NCBI RefSeq assembly: GCF_001040945.1
Contig: NZ_CP011930.1
Coordinates: forward strand, 5,265,021 to 5,329,020
Direction: 5' to 3'
DNA length: 64,000 nt
DNA from: Herbaspirillum seropedicae
GTDB lineage: Bacteria; Pseudomonadota; Gammaproteobacteria; Burkholderiales; Burkholderiaceae_D
The position numbers and the translations under genes are program-made. Below, piece after piece: positions 18,144-26,970 of this stretch (its first letter is position 1; each line of letters starts with the position of its first letter). The notes under the pieces were generated by a model that had not been told where the DNA came from, did no database searches, and saw only the letters and a program-made list of their open reading frames with translations.

Positions 18144-19637
18144 TCACGGTTGGCCGCCCGGCTGCATCGGCTGCGTCTGCTCGCTCCAGCCTCCGCCCAG
18201 CACCTTGTAGAGCGTGATGCGGTTGCTCTGTTCGGTCAGCCGCAGCGAGATCAGGGTCTGCTGCGCCGAGTAGAGCGTACGCTGCGCCACCAGGGTGGTG
18301 AGATAGCTGTCGACGCCATTCCTGTAGCGCGCATCGGAAAGCCGGAACGCCTTCTCGCTGGCCGCCGTGGCCTTGCCCTGGGCATCGAGCCGCTGGTCCA
18401 GGGTAGCGCGCACGGCCAGGGCGTCGGCCACTTCGCGGAAGGCGGTCTGGATGGCCTTCTCGTAGTTGGCCACGTCGATGTCGCGCGTGATCTTGGCCGA
18501 ATCCAGGCTGGCGCGCAGGCTGCCGGCGTTGAAGATGGGCAGGTTGATCGACGGGCTGAAGGTCCAGCTGCCACTGCCCGCCTTGAACAAGCCGCCCAGC
18601 GTGCGGCTGGCCGTGCCGCCATTGGCCGTGAGCGAAATGCTGGGGAAGAAGGCCGCGCGCGCTGCACCGATATCGGCGTTGGCCGACTTCAGGGTGTGTT
18701 CGGCCGCCAGCACATCCGGACGACGCAACAGCACCTGCGAGGGCAGGCCCGCCGGCGTGGCCGGCAAGACGCTGGCCGTGTCGGGCAATCCTGCCGGCAA
18801 CAGCGCCGCGTCGATATCCGCACCGACCAGCAGGCGCAGGGCATTGAGGTCTTGCTCCACCTGGCTGGCATAGCGCGCCACGTCAGCACGCGCAGACTCC
18901 ACGGTGGCTTCCTGGCTGGCCAGGTCCACGCCGGAGACGGTGCCGATGTCATGGCTGCGCTGGCTCAGCGCAAAGGTGCGCGACTGGCTGGCATAGGTGT
19001 CCTGCGCCAGCTTCAACAGGTCGCGGTCGGAGGCCAGCGTCAGCCAGGCCGTGGCGACTTCGGCCACCAGGCTGATGTGGGTGCTGCGGCGGGTCTCTAC
19101 CTGGTATTGGTAGCTTTCGAGGGCGGCATCGGAGAGGTTCTTCAGGCGTCCGAAGAAATCCAGCTCGTAGGCGCTCACGCCCACCGTCACGCTCTGCTGG
19201 TGCGACACCGCCGCACTTCCCGTGGTGGACAGCTCGGCCGGCGTGCGGCTGGCGCTGCTGGTGCCGGTGGCGGAGATGGACGGGTAACGGTTGGCATCGG
19301 TGATGCGGTATTGCGCACGGGCCTTCTCGATATTCAACGCGGCCACGCGCAGGTCGCGATTATTGTCGAGCGCGGCGGCAATCACCTGCTGCAGGCGCGG
19401 ATCGAGGAAGAATTCGCGCCAGCCCAGATGATCGGCGTCGATCTCGCCGGCGGCCGGGCCGGCGCTGCCAACCGCGGGCTGGGCGGCGGCCTGGGATGTC
19501 CAGCTGGCCGGCACCGGCGCCGCCGGCTGGGTGTAGTCCGGCGCCAGGTTGGCGCAACCCGCCAGCGCCGCCGTCAGGGCCAGCAGCATGGCCGTGCGCG
19601 GCCAGAGGGTGGATTTCCGTTGTACGGGCTGCATCAT
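18144..19637 (-). CDS. RND efflux outer-membrane channel lipoprotein (NodT/OprM type)
   Basis: This 497-residue protein has a lipoprotein signal with lipobox LAGC (Cys28). Two TolC-like repeats follow, with typical blocks LDNNRDLRVAALNIEKARAQYRI, YELDFFGRLKNLSDAALESY, VLLRRPDVLAAEHTLKSANADIGAARAAFFPSISL and FREVADALAVRATL. It forms the trimeric outer-membrane exit of a tripartite pump. The ATG at 19637 shares one base with the pump stop codon and has AGGAGG seven bases upstream; a second ATG follows at 19634. The much longer frame to 19922 lies inside the pump gene and is not used. It is the third gene of the MFP-RND-OMF operon. Confidence 0.92.
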   Translation of the reverse strand: MMQPVQRKSTLWPRTAMLLALTAALAGCANLAPDYTQPAAPVPASWTSQAAAQPAVGSAGPAAGEIDADHLGWREFFLDPRLQQVIAAALDNNRDLRVAALNIEKARAQYRITDANRYPSISATGTSSASRTPAELSTTGSAAVSHQQSVTVGVSAYELDFFGRLKNLSDAALESYQYQVETRRSTHISLVAEVATAWLTLASDRDLLKLAQDTYASQSRTFALSQRSHDIGTVSGVDLASQEATVESARADVARYASQVEQDLNALRLLVGADIDAALLPAGLPDTASVLPATPAGLPSQVLLRRPDVLAAEHTLKSANADIGAARAAFFPSISLTANGGTASRTLGGLFKAGSGSWTFSPSINLPIFNAGSLRASLDSAKITRDIDVANYEKAIQTAFREVADALAVRATLDQRLDAQGKATAASEKAFRLSDARYRNGVDSYLTTLVAQRTLYSAQQTLISLRLTEQSNRITLYKVLGGGWSEQTQPMQPGGQP

Positions 19638-22600
19638 CACACACCCTCCTTTTGCATCGCGTGATCGTCGTCCTGGCGCGGCTTCCTGGCGGCGCGGCGG
19701 TCCAGCCAGGCGCCGATCAGGTAGTAGAACAAGGGCACGAAGAAGATGCCCAGCAAGGTCGCCGAGAGCATGCCGCCCAGGACGCCAGTCCCGATGGCGC
19801 GACGGCTGGCCGAACCTGCACCGCTGGCCACGGCCAGCGGCAGCACGCCGAACATGAAGGCCAGCGAAGTCATCAGGATCGGCCGCAGGCGCAGTTGCAC
19901 TGCCTCCAGCGTGGCCTCCCACAGGCTCTTGCCGGATTCATGCAACTGCTTGGCGAATTCCACGATCAGGATCGCGTTCTTGGCCGACAGACCCACGGTG
20001 GTCAACAGCCCCACCTGGAAATACACGTCATTGGACATCCCGAAGATCCCCGTCAGCAACACGGTGCCGATGATGCCCAGCGGCACCGCCAGGATCACCG
20101 CGAAGGGCACCGACCAGCTCTCATAGAGCGCGGCCAGGCACAGGAAGACGAAGAGGATGGAGATCGCATACAGCATCGGCGCCTGGTTGCCCGAGAGCCG
20201 CTCCTGGTAGGACGAACCGGTCCACTCGAAGCCGATGCCCGCGGGCAGTTGCGCCACCAGCTTTTCCACTTCGGCCATGGCGGTGCCAGAGCTCACACCG
20301 GCTGCCGGTTCGCCAACGATCTCGAAGGAAGAGACGCCGTTGTAGCGCTCCAGCAGCGACGGACCATAGGTCCACTGGCTGCTCATGAAGGCGGCGAACG
20401 GCACCATCTGGCTGGCCGCGTTGCGCACGTACCAGCGGTTCAGGTCGTCGGCCTGCATGCGGAAGGCAGAGTCGCCCTGCACATAGACCTTCTTGACGCG
20501 GCCATTGCTGAGGAAGTCATTGACGTAGGTGCCGCCCATGGCGGTCGCCAGGGTCGCATTGATGTCCGAGGTGGCAATGGAGAGCGCATCGGCCTTGCGG
20601 TCGTCGATGGCAACGCGCAATTGCGGCGTGTCATCCAGGCCGGTCGTGCGCACGTTGGCCAGCAGGGCATTGCTGCGCGCCAGTTGCAGGAACTGGTCAC
20701 GCGCCTGGAGCAGCGCATCGTGGCCTACGCCGCCCACATCCTTCAACTCCAGATCAAAACCGGAACTCTGGCCCAGGCCGCGCACCGCCGGTGGGTTCAT
20801 CAGGAACACGCGCGCGCCACGGATCTTGGACAAGTCCGCATTGGCGCGACGCACCAGCTCGGAGGCCGACTGGCCGGCGCCGGTGCGCTGCTCCCAGTCC
20901 TTGAGGCGAATGAAGGCGCGCGCCCCGTTCTGGCTGTTGCCGCCCACTCCCGCTCCGACGATGGCCAGCACCGACTCGACCGACTCGGGCTTGTTCATGA
21001 AGTATTCCTGCACGGTCTTGACCACCGTGGCGGTCTGCTCGGCAGTGGCGCCTGTGGGCAACTGGATCTGCGCCATCAGCACGCCCTGGTCTTCTTCCGG
21101 CAGGAAGGACGTGGGCAGGCGCATGAACAGCACCGCCATCGCCACCGCGATCAATGCATACATCAGCAAGCCGCGCTTGCCGCGCTTGAGCAGTCCGGCT
21201 ACGCCGCCCTGGTAGCGGGTCGCACTGCGATCAAAGCTGCGATTGAACCAGGTGAAGAACCTGCCCTGCTGCACGTGGCCGCCGGCATGCGGCTTGAGCA
21301 GCGTAGCGCACAAGGCCGGCGTCAAGGTCAGCGCCACCATCACCGACAAGGCCATGGCCGAGACGATGGTGATGGAGAACTGGCGATAGATCACCCCGGT
21401 CGATCCACCAAAGAAGGCCATCGGGATGAACACCGCCGAAAGCACCATGGCAATGCCCACCAGCGCACCGGTGATCTCCTGCATGGACTTGCGGGTGGCT
21501 TCCTTGGGACTGAGCTTTTCCTCGCTCATGAGGCGCTCGACGTTTTCCACCACCACGATGGCGTCGTCCACCAGCAGGCCGATGGCCAGCACCATCCCGA
21601 ACATGGTCAGGGTATTGATCGAGTAGCCGAACATGGCGAGGATGCCGAAGGTCCCCAGCAGCACCACCGGCACCGTGATGGCCGGGATGAAGGTGGCGCG
21701 GATGTTCTGCAGGAACAGGTACATGATCAGCACCACCAGCACGATGGCTTCGATCAGGGTCTTGACCACTTCTTCCAGCGACACGCGCACGAAGGGCGTG
21801 GTGTCGTAGGCGATATTGGTCTTCAGTTTCATGGAGGCCGGGAAGTAGGGCTCCAGTTCCGCCAGCTTCTTCTTGACCGCGTCCGCCGTGGCCAGCGCAT
21901 TGGCGCCGGTGGCCAGCTGGATCGCCAGCGCCGAGGATGGTTTGCCGTTCTGCTGCGAGGCCACCTGGTAGCTCTCGCCGCCCAGCTCCACGCGGGCCAC
22001 ATCAGATAGCTTCACCACGGAACCATCGACGGAGGACTTGACGATGATGTTGCGGAATTCATCCGGCGTGGTCAGCTTGCTGCGCGCGGTGATGGTGGCG
22101 TTGATCTGCTGGCCCGGTTGCGCCGGCAGCGCACCGATCTCACCGGCCGACACTTCGGTGTTCTGCGCCTGCAGCGCACTGGTGATGTCGGACGGCATCA
22201 ACGCATACTTCTGCAGCTTGGCCGGATCGATCCAGATGCGCATGGCGTAGTTGGTGCCGAAGGCGGTGACGTCGCCCACGCCTTCCACGCGGCTGATCTG
22301 GTCGGTCAGGGTGCTGCTGATGAAGTCGCCGATGTCGATGCTGGTGATGCGCGGATCATCCGAGGTCAGCGACAGCACCATCAAGATGTCGGTCGACGCC
22401 TTGGTGACGGTCACGCCATTGTTCTGCACCGCCTGCGGCAGGCGCGCCGTGACCTGTTGCAGCTTGTTCTGCACCTGCATCTGCGCCACGTCCGGATTGG
22501 TGCCGGCGGTAAAGGTCAGCGACACGGTGGCGCTGCCGGCCGAGCTGGAACTGGCTGACATGTACTGCAGGTTGTCCAGCCCCTTCATCTGCTGCTCGAT

Positions 22601-22792
22601 GACCTGCGTCACCGAGTCTTCCAGGGTCTTGGCCGAGGCGCCGGTATAGGTGGCCTTGATGTTGACCTTGGGTGGAGCGATATCCGGATACTGCTCCAGC
22701 GATAGCGAGCGGATCGACATCATGCCACCCAGCATGATGATGATGGCGATGACCCATGCAAAGATGGGCCGGTCAATGAAGAAACGTGCCAT
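19637..22792 (-). CDS. RND multidrug efflux pump, AcrB/MexB (HAE1) type
   Basis: This 1051-residue inner-membrane pump starts with the family N-terminus MARFFIDRPIFAWVIAIIIMLGG. It has twelve membrane segments and two large periplasmic loops. The proton relay is intact: GLLVDDAIVVVENVER gives the Asp-Asp pair in helix 4, and SAKNAILIVEFAK gives the helix-10 lysine. Length and the LPTGATAEQT and GQSSGFDLELKD blocks match drug-exporting HAE1 pumps. It works with the adapter upstream and the channel downstream, exporting drugs or toxic organics using the proton gradient. The operon is divergent from a BaeSR-like pair, the likely regulator. Confidence 0.95.
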   Translation of the reverse strand: MARFFIDRPIFAWVIAIIIMLGGMMSIRSLSLEQYPDIAPPKVNIKATYTGASAKTLEDSVTQVIEQQMKGLDNLQYMSASSSSAGSATVSLTFTAGTNPDVAQMQVQNKLQQVTARLPQAVQNNGVTVTKASTDILMVLSLTSDDPRITSIDIGDFISSTLTDQISRVEGVGDVTAFGTNYAMRIWIDPAKLQKYALMPSDITSALQAQNTEVSAGEIGALPAQPGQQINATITARSKLTTPDEFRNIIVKSSVDGSVVKLSDVARVELGGESYQVASQQNGKPSSALAIQLATGANALATADAVKKKLAELEPYFPASMKLKTNIAYDTTPFVRVSLEEVVKTLIEAIVLVVLIMYLFLQNIRATFIPAITVPVVLLGTFGILAMFGYSINTLTMFGMVLAIGLLVDDAIVVVENVERLMSEEKLSPKEATRKSMQEITGALVGIAMVLSAVFIPMAFFGGSTGVIYRQFSITIVSAMALSVMVALTLTPALCATLLKPHAGGHVQQGRFFTWFNRSFDRSATRYQGGVAGLLKRGKRGLLMYALIAVAMAVLFMRLPTSFLPEEDQGVLMAQIQLPTGATAEQTATVVKTVQEYFMNKPESVESVLAIVGAGVGGNSQNGARAFIRLKDWEQRTGAGQSASELVRRANADLSKIRGARVFLMNPPAVRGLGQSSGFDLELKDVGGVGHDALLQARDQFLQLARSNALLANVRTTGLDDTPQLRVAIDDRKADALSIATSDINATLATAMGGTYVNDFLSNGRVKKVYVQGDSAFRMQADDLNRWYVRNAASQMVPFAAFMSSQWTYGPSLLERYNGVSSFEIVGEPAAGVSSGTAMAEVEKLVAQLPAGIGFEWTGSSYQERLSGNQAPMLYAISILFVFLCLAALYESWSVPFAVILAVPLGIIGTVLLTGIFGMSNDVYFQVGLLTTVGLSAKNAILIVEFAKQLHESGKSLWEATLEAVQLRLRPILMTSLAFMFGVLPLAVASGAGSASRRAIGTGVLGGMLSATLLGIFFVPLFYYLIGAWLDRRAARKPRQDDDHAMQKEGV

Positions 22793-22803
22793 GTGCGCCT
22801 CGC

Positions 22804-24090
22804 TTACTTCGACTGGGCGGCAGTGGCCGAGGCTGGAGCGCTATCCTTGCCGGCATCCCCTCCCAGCGAAGGATCGGCTGCTGCTGCGGCGGCTTCACGC
22901 GCCAGGTCCTTCTGCAGGCTGTCGGTGATGTCGATGGCGCGGGGGGCGTCACCGGTGCGCACCTTCTGCAGGCCGTCGACGATGAGCTTGTCGCCTTCCT
23001 TCAAGCCCCGGCTGACCCACCAGTTGTTGCCCACCGCACGCGCCACGCTCACCAGGCGCTGCTGCACCTTGCCGTCGGCGCCCAGCACCAGGGCCGTGGC
23101 AGCACCAGTCTGGTCGCGGCTGACGGCCTTCTGCGGCGCCAGCAGCGCGTGGTCGTCCACGCCTTCTTCCAGTACTGCACGCACGTAAGCGCCCGGCAGC
23201 AACACGCCATCCGGGTTGGGGACGACCGCGCGCAGGGTGATCATGCCGGTGCCGGTATCGACCGACAGGCCCGTGAATTCCAGCTTGCCGGGCCGCTCAT
23301 AGGTAGAGCCGTCTTCCAGCACGATCTTGACCTGGGCCGCGTTCTCGCCGCTCTTCCTGATCTGGCCGCTGGCCAGTTCGCGGCGCAGGCGCAGCAAGTC
23401 CACGGTGGACTGGGTGACATCGACATAGATCGGGTCGATCTGCTGCACCGTGGTCAACGCCGTGGTCTGGCTGGCCGTCACCAGCGCACCGGGGGTGACG
23501 GCAGATTTCTCGATGCGGCCCGAGATGGGTGAAAGGATCTTGGTGTATTGCAGATTGATGGCGGCGGTCTGCACGGCCGCCTTCTGCACTTCCACATCGG
23601 CCTGGTTCTGGCGCAGGGTGCTCTGGGCGTCGTCGTTGTCCTGCTTGGAGACGGCGTCGATCTTGTTCAGTTCGGCATAGCGCTCGGCCTTCAGCTTCGA
23701 GGAAGCCAGCGTGGCCTCGGCCTTGAGCAGCGAGGCCCGGGCGCTGTCGTAGGCGGCCTGGTAGCTGGCCGGATCGATCTGGTACAAGGGCTGGCGGGCC
23801 TTGACGGTGCTGCCTTCCTTGAATAGGCGCTTCTGAATGATGCCGCCCACCTGCGGGCGGATGTCGGCGGCCAGGTAGGCCGTGGTGCGGCCGGGCAGCT
23901 CGGTGGTCAGCGCCTGGCGCTGCGCCTTGACGACCACATAGCCGACCTCGGCCTGCGCCGTGGGCTTGGGCTGGTCGCCCGAGCGCGAACAGGCCGCCAG
24001 CACGGCAACCAGGATCAGGGACAGCGCCAGGCGCGCCGTGGCGGAGGAAGTGCGCCCTTGGCGGCGCGGTGTGCTTGCAGTGGGGTGCAT
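22804..24090 (-). CDS. RND efflux periplasmic adapter (MFP, AcrA/MexA type)
   Basis: This 428-residue protein has a lipoprotein signal with lipobox LAAC (Cys34). The barrel-sandwich and coiled-coil segments are LPGRTTAYLAADIRPQVGGII, YQIDPASYQAAYDSARASLLKAEATL and YTKILSPISGRIEKS. An Ala-rich tail closes it. The block SQTTALTTVQQIDPIYVDVTQS is characteristic of AcrA-like adapters. I chose ATG 24090 because the lipobox then sits at a normal distance; starts at 24126 and 24147 would give an overlong signal. It is the first gene of the pump operon, 11 bases before the RND gene, with 228 bases to baeS. Confidence 0.92.
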   Translation of the reverse strand: MHPTASTPRRQGRTSSATARLALSLILVAVLAACSRSGDQPKPTAQAEVGYVVVKAQRQALTTELPGRTTAYLAADIRPQVGGIIQKRLFKEGSTVKARQPLYQIDPASYQAAYDSARASLLKAEATLASSKLKAERYAELNKIDAVSKQDNDDAQSTLRQNQADVEVQKAAVQTAAINLQYTKILSPISGRIEKSAVTPGALVTASQTTALTTVQQIDPIYVDVTQSTVDLLRLRRELASGQIRKSGENAAQVKIVLEDGSTYERPGKLEFTGLSVDTGTGMITLRAVVPNPDGVLLPGAYVRAVLEEGVDDHALLAPQKAVSRDQTGAATALVLGADGKVQQRLVSVARAVGNNWWVSRGLKEGDKLIVDGLQKVRTGDAPRAIDITDSLQKDLAREAAAAAADPSLGGDAGKDSAPASATAAQSK

Positions 24091-24318
24091 GATCGGGTGG
24101 CTTTCTGCCCGCCCGCCAGCCGCCATGGGCGCGGGTTCCGGGCGCAATGAGCTATCGGACCGTCGATCATAGACAACAAATGTGAGGGAAAAATGAGCAA
24201 GCCCGGCGGCATGTCATCCCTGCAACAGCCGGGTCGCTCTGCTGGCATGGCAGGACACCGGCGGCCCGTATCTTGTTAAGCTCTCGTCTGGATCCATTCC
24301 GATTGCGCCCGCGCCACC

Positions 24319-25773
24319 ATGTCCCTTGCCCATTCGATTGCGGAGCTGTCCGACCGCTTCTTCTATCGCGCCAACATTCGCCTCAAGCTGTTCTACGCGA
24401 TGCTGGCGCTGATCGTGGCGCTGATCGCGGCCATCAATGGCGCGGGCCACTACATCTTCAACCGCGATTTCCTGGGCTATCTCAACGAGCAGGCCCAGCA
24501 GCGCATGGAAGACATGGTGCCGCGCCTGGAGCAGGCCTATCGCGAACATGGCAGCTGGGACTTCATCCGCGACAATCCCCGTGCCTGGTTCGAGTTGATG
24601 AAGCCGGCCATCGTCGAGCACAACGGCGCCGCGCGCAGCGCCGGCCCGACCTTCACCGCCTCCGACCTGACCGGCGCGACGCTGCGTTTTTCCCTGCTCG
24701 ATGCCAGCCGCAGGCCGGTGATCGGCTATCCCAATGTGGGCCCCGACGCGCGCCTGCGTCCGCTGCTGCAGGATGACGTGATCATCGGCTGGGTGGCGCA
24801 GACCCCCTTTGAAAGCGTGATCGGCGCCCTCGACCTGCGCTTCCAGCAAAGCCAGTTCGCCGCGCAGATCATCATCGCGGTGGTGGCGGTGATGCTGGCC
24901 GCCTTCCTGGTGGTGCGCATTTCCGGCGTACTCACGCGGCCGCTGACGCGGGTAGCGCGCGCCACCCACCGGCTGGCCAGCGGCGACTACGCGATCCGGG
25001 TGGAAGTGGAATCGGGCGACGAAGTGGGCATGCTGGCGCAGGACTTCAACCAGCTGGCCATGACGCTGGAACGCAATGAAAAGCTGCGGCGCGAATTCAT
25101 GGCGGACGTCTCCCACGAATTGCGCACGCCGCTGGCCATCCTCAACGGCCAGCTGGAAGCGCTGGAGGACGGCGTGCTGCAACCCGATGCGCAGACCCTG
25201 CGCTCGCTCAAGAGCGAGGTGGAACATCTCAACAAGCTGGTCGGCGATCTCTATGATCTGTCGCTGGCCGACGCGGGCGCGCTCACCTATCGCCGCGCCG
25301 ATATCGATCTGGCCCCGCTGCTGCGCGACAGTGCGGCCCTCTATAGCGACCGCTTCAGCCAGCGCGGCATGCGCCTGAGCTGCGAGCTGCCCGCCAGCAT
25401 GCCGGTGCATGGCGATGCGGCGCGCTTGCAACAACTGTTGAGCAACCTCTTCGAGAACAGCCTGCGCTATACCGATGCCGGCGGCCGCCTGCAGGTGCAT
25501 GCACACCTGCAGCAACAGCACTGGCACCTGGTCTTCGACGACAGCGAACCAGGCGTGCCGCCGGAAGTGATGGCGCGCCTGTTCGAGCGCTTCTTCCGGG
25601 TCGAGGCCTCGCGCAACCGCGCCAGCGGCGGTGCGGGCCTGGGATTGGCGATCTGCCGCCGCATCGTCGATGCGCATCAGGGAACGATAGGCGCCAGCGC
25701 CTCGCCGCTGGGCGGACTGCGGGTGGTGGTGGTGTTGCCGGCCCGCCTGGAAGACGAGCGGGGCAGCGCATGA
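24319..25773 (+). CDS. baeS: sensor histidine kinase, BaeS-like
   Basis: This 484-residue kinase has membrane helices at about 22-44 and 182-204 around a periplasmic sensor, then HAMP (about 205-255). The dimerisation box [23 protein letters not shown] places the phospho-accepting His at 266. The ATPase domain has [14 protein letters not shown] (N box), [24 protein letters not shown] (F and G2 boxes) and [10 protein letters not shown]. The kinase half follows E. coli BaeS nearly residue by residue. BaeS senses envelope damage by indole, flavonoids or metals. Its 3' end overlaps the response-regulator start by four bases, and it is divergent from the RND operon it probably controls. Confidence 0.9.
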   Translation: MSLAHSIAELSDRFFYRANIRLKLFYAMLALIVALIAAINGAGHYIFNRDFLGYLNEQAQQRMEDMVPRLEQAYREHGSWDFIRDNPRAWFELMKPAIVEHNGAARSAGPTFTASDLTGATLRFSLLDASRRPVIGYPNVGPDARLRPLLQDDVIIGWVAQTPFESVIGALDLRFQQSQFAAQIIIAVVAVMLAAFLVVRISGVLTRPLTRVARATHRLASGDYAIRVEVESGDEVGMLAQDFNQLAMTLERNEKLRREFMADVSHELRTPLAILNGQLEALEDGVLQPDAQTLRSLKSEVEHLNKLVGDLYDLSLADAGALTYRRADIDLAPLLRDSAALYSDRFSQRGMRLSCELPASMPVHGDAARLQQLLSNLFENSLRYTDAGGRLQVHAHLQQQHWHLVFDDSEPGVPPEVMARLFERFFRVEASRNRASGGAGLGLAICRRIVDAHQGTIGASASPLGGLRVVVVLPARLEDERGSA

Positions 25774-26504
25774 GCGACCCCACGACCGAGTTCCAGTTCG
25801 CGCCGCCGGCCAGCGCCGACATCCTCATTGTCGAAGACGAGCCCAAGCTGGCCGAGCTGCTGCAGAAATACCTGGCCCTGGCCGGCTACAGCGCACGTCA
25901 TGTGGCGCGCGGCGATGCGGCGCTGGACGCAGTGCGCGCGCAACGGCCGGACCTGATCCTGCTCGACATCATGTTGCCGGGAATGGATGGCTGGGAAATC
26001 TGCCGCCAGCTGCGCACCTTCTCGGACGTTCCGGTGCTCATGCTCACTGCCCGCGCCGAAGAGGAAGACCGCCTGCGCGGCCTGGAGCTGGGGGCGGATG
26101 ACTACATCGGCAAGACGCCGTTTTCCCCGCGCGAGATCGTGGCGCGGGTCAAGTCGATGCTACGCCGCAACGCCCTGGTGCAGCAGCGCACCGCGCAAGC
26201 GCCGGCCCGCTCGCTGCTGCACATCGATGATGTGCGCCACCAGGCCAGCGTACGCGGCGAAGCACTGAACCTGACACCGCTGGAACTGCGCCTGCTCAAG
26301 ACCTTTGCCAGCGCACCGGGCCAGGTCTTCTCACGCGAACAGTTGCTCAATCATCTGCATGACGACGACCGCTCCGTCACTGATCGCGCCGTCGATACCC
26401 ACATCAAGAACCTGCGACGCAAGCTCGAACCCTGCTTCCCCGGACACAATGCCATCCAGGCCGTGTATGGGGTGGGTTACTGCTTCGAACTGCCGCCCTC
26501 GTGA
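25770..26504 (+). CDS. baeR: OmpR-type response regulator, BaeR-like
   Basis: This 244-residue regulator has a receiver domain (about 16-130) with phospho-acceptor Asp66 (LILLDIMLP). The winged-helix DNA-binding domain carries [55 protein letters not shown], matching E. coli BaeR closely. The conserved Lys-Pro switch loop is unusual: where BaeR reads DDYICKPYSPRE, this protein reads [13 protein letters not shown], with a Thr between Lys115 and Pro117. It overlaps baeS by four bases. Known BaeR activates multidrug efflux genes, so the divergent pump operon is the likely target. Three hairpin repeats follow the gene. Confidence 0.9.
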   Translation: MSDPTTEFQFAPPASADILIVEDEPKLAELLQKYLALAGYSARHVARGDAALDAVRAQRPDLILLDIMLPGMDGWEICRQLRTFSDVPVLMLTARAEEEDRLRGLELGADDYIGKTPFSPREIVARVKSMLRRNALVQQRTAQAPARSLLHIDDVRHQASVRGEALNLTPLELRLLKTFASAPGQVFSREQLLNHLHDDDRSVTDRAVDTHIKNLRRKLEPCFPGHNAIQAVYGVGYCFELPPS

Positions 26505-26530
26505 GAGAGGCGCGGCGGGCCACACCATTA

Positions 26531-26693
26531 CTTACCGTTCGGACTGAGTAGTCCCGTCAGGGACGTATCGAAGGCGCGACGACCTCAGCCCACTAAACAT
26601 CGCCGACCGCGCGTCTTCGATACGCCGCTGGCGCGGCTACTCAGTCCGAACGGGCAGGTCGATGCAATCGGGGGGCGGCGGGCCGCGCCATTA
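26531..26693. repeat. intergenic hairpin repeat, copy 1 (complete)
   Basis: The unit opens with a left arm CCGTTCGGACTGAGTAG (26535-26551) and closes with its perfect complement CTACTCAGTCCGAACGG (26637-26653). A second nested pair is GTATCGAAG and CTTCGATAC. The unit then runs through a GCAGGTCGATGCAATCGG trailer. RNA from either strand would fold into a long stem. Repeat period to copy 2 is 163 bases. It sits between convergent genes and could act as a terminator or 3'-end stabiliser. Confidence 0.85.
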
Positions 26694-26849
26694 CTTACCG
26701 TTCGGACTGAGTAGTCCCGTCAGGGAGGTATCGAAGGCGCGACGACCTCAACCCGCTAGACACCGTGCGCCTTCGATACGCCGCTGGCGCGGCTACTCAG
26801 TCCGAACGGGCAGGTCGATGCAATCGGGGCGCGGCGGGCCACGCCTTTA
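26694..26849. repeat. intergenic hairpin repeat, copy 2 (complete)
   Basis: This is a near-identical direct repeat of copy 1 with arms at 26698-26714 and 26793-26809. It is seven bases shorter because the loop segment between the nested arms differs (GACACCGTGCGC in place of the longer AACATCGCC segment). The trailer GCAGGTCGATGCAATCGGGG is kept. Confidence 0.85.
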
Positions 26850-26940
26850 CTTACCGTTCGGACTGAGTAGTCCCGTCAGGGACGTATCGAAGGCGCAACG
26901 ACCTCAACCCGTTAGGGGCAGGTCAATGCAATCAGGGCGG
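26850..26940. repeat. intergenic hairpin repeat, copy 3 (truncated)
   Basis: The left arm (26854-26870) and the following GTCCCGTCAGGGACGTATCGAAGG section match copies 1 and 2. The right half is then missing: the sequence jumps from CAACCCGTTAG directly to the GGGCAGGTCAATGCAATC trailer. About 65 bases including the closing arm have been lost, so this copy cannot form the long stem on its own. Confidence 0.8.
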
Positions 26941-26970
26941 GGCCGGCATGAGCAGGCTGACGAGTTCCCT

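Noticed and set aside
19638..19922. Upstream extension of the first outer-membrane channel gene
   Set aside because: It would lie inside the RND pump gene and would bury the lipoprotein signal; AGGAGG precedes the ATG at 19637.
19496..22009. A long plus-strand open frame opposite the first RND pump gene (also at 29201-30346, 30475-32997, 39550-41649 and 47261-49651)
   Set aside because: These frames are His/Gln/Arg-rich and lack any family motif. They are the mirror of strongly coding GC-rich genes on the other strand.
24175..24196. A TTTTTCCCTCACATTTG segment on the minus strand as a BaeR box
   Set aside because: It matches only about 11 of 18 positions of the E. coli BaeR box as I recall it; suggestive by location but not supportable.
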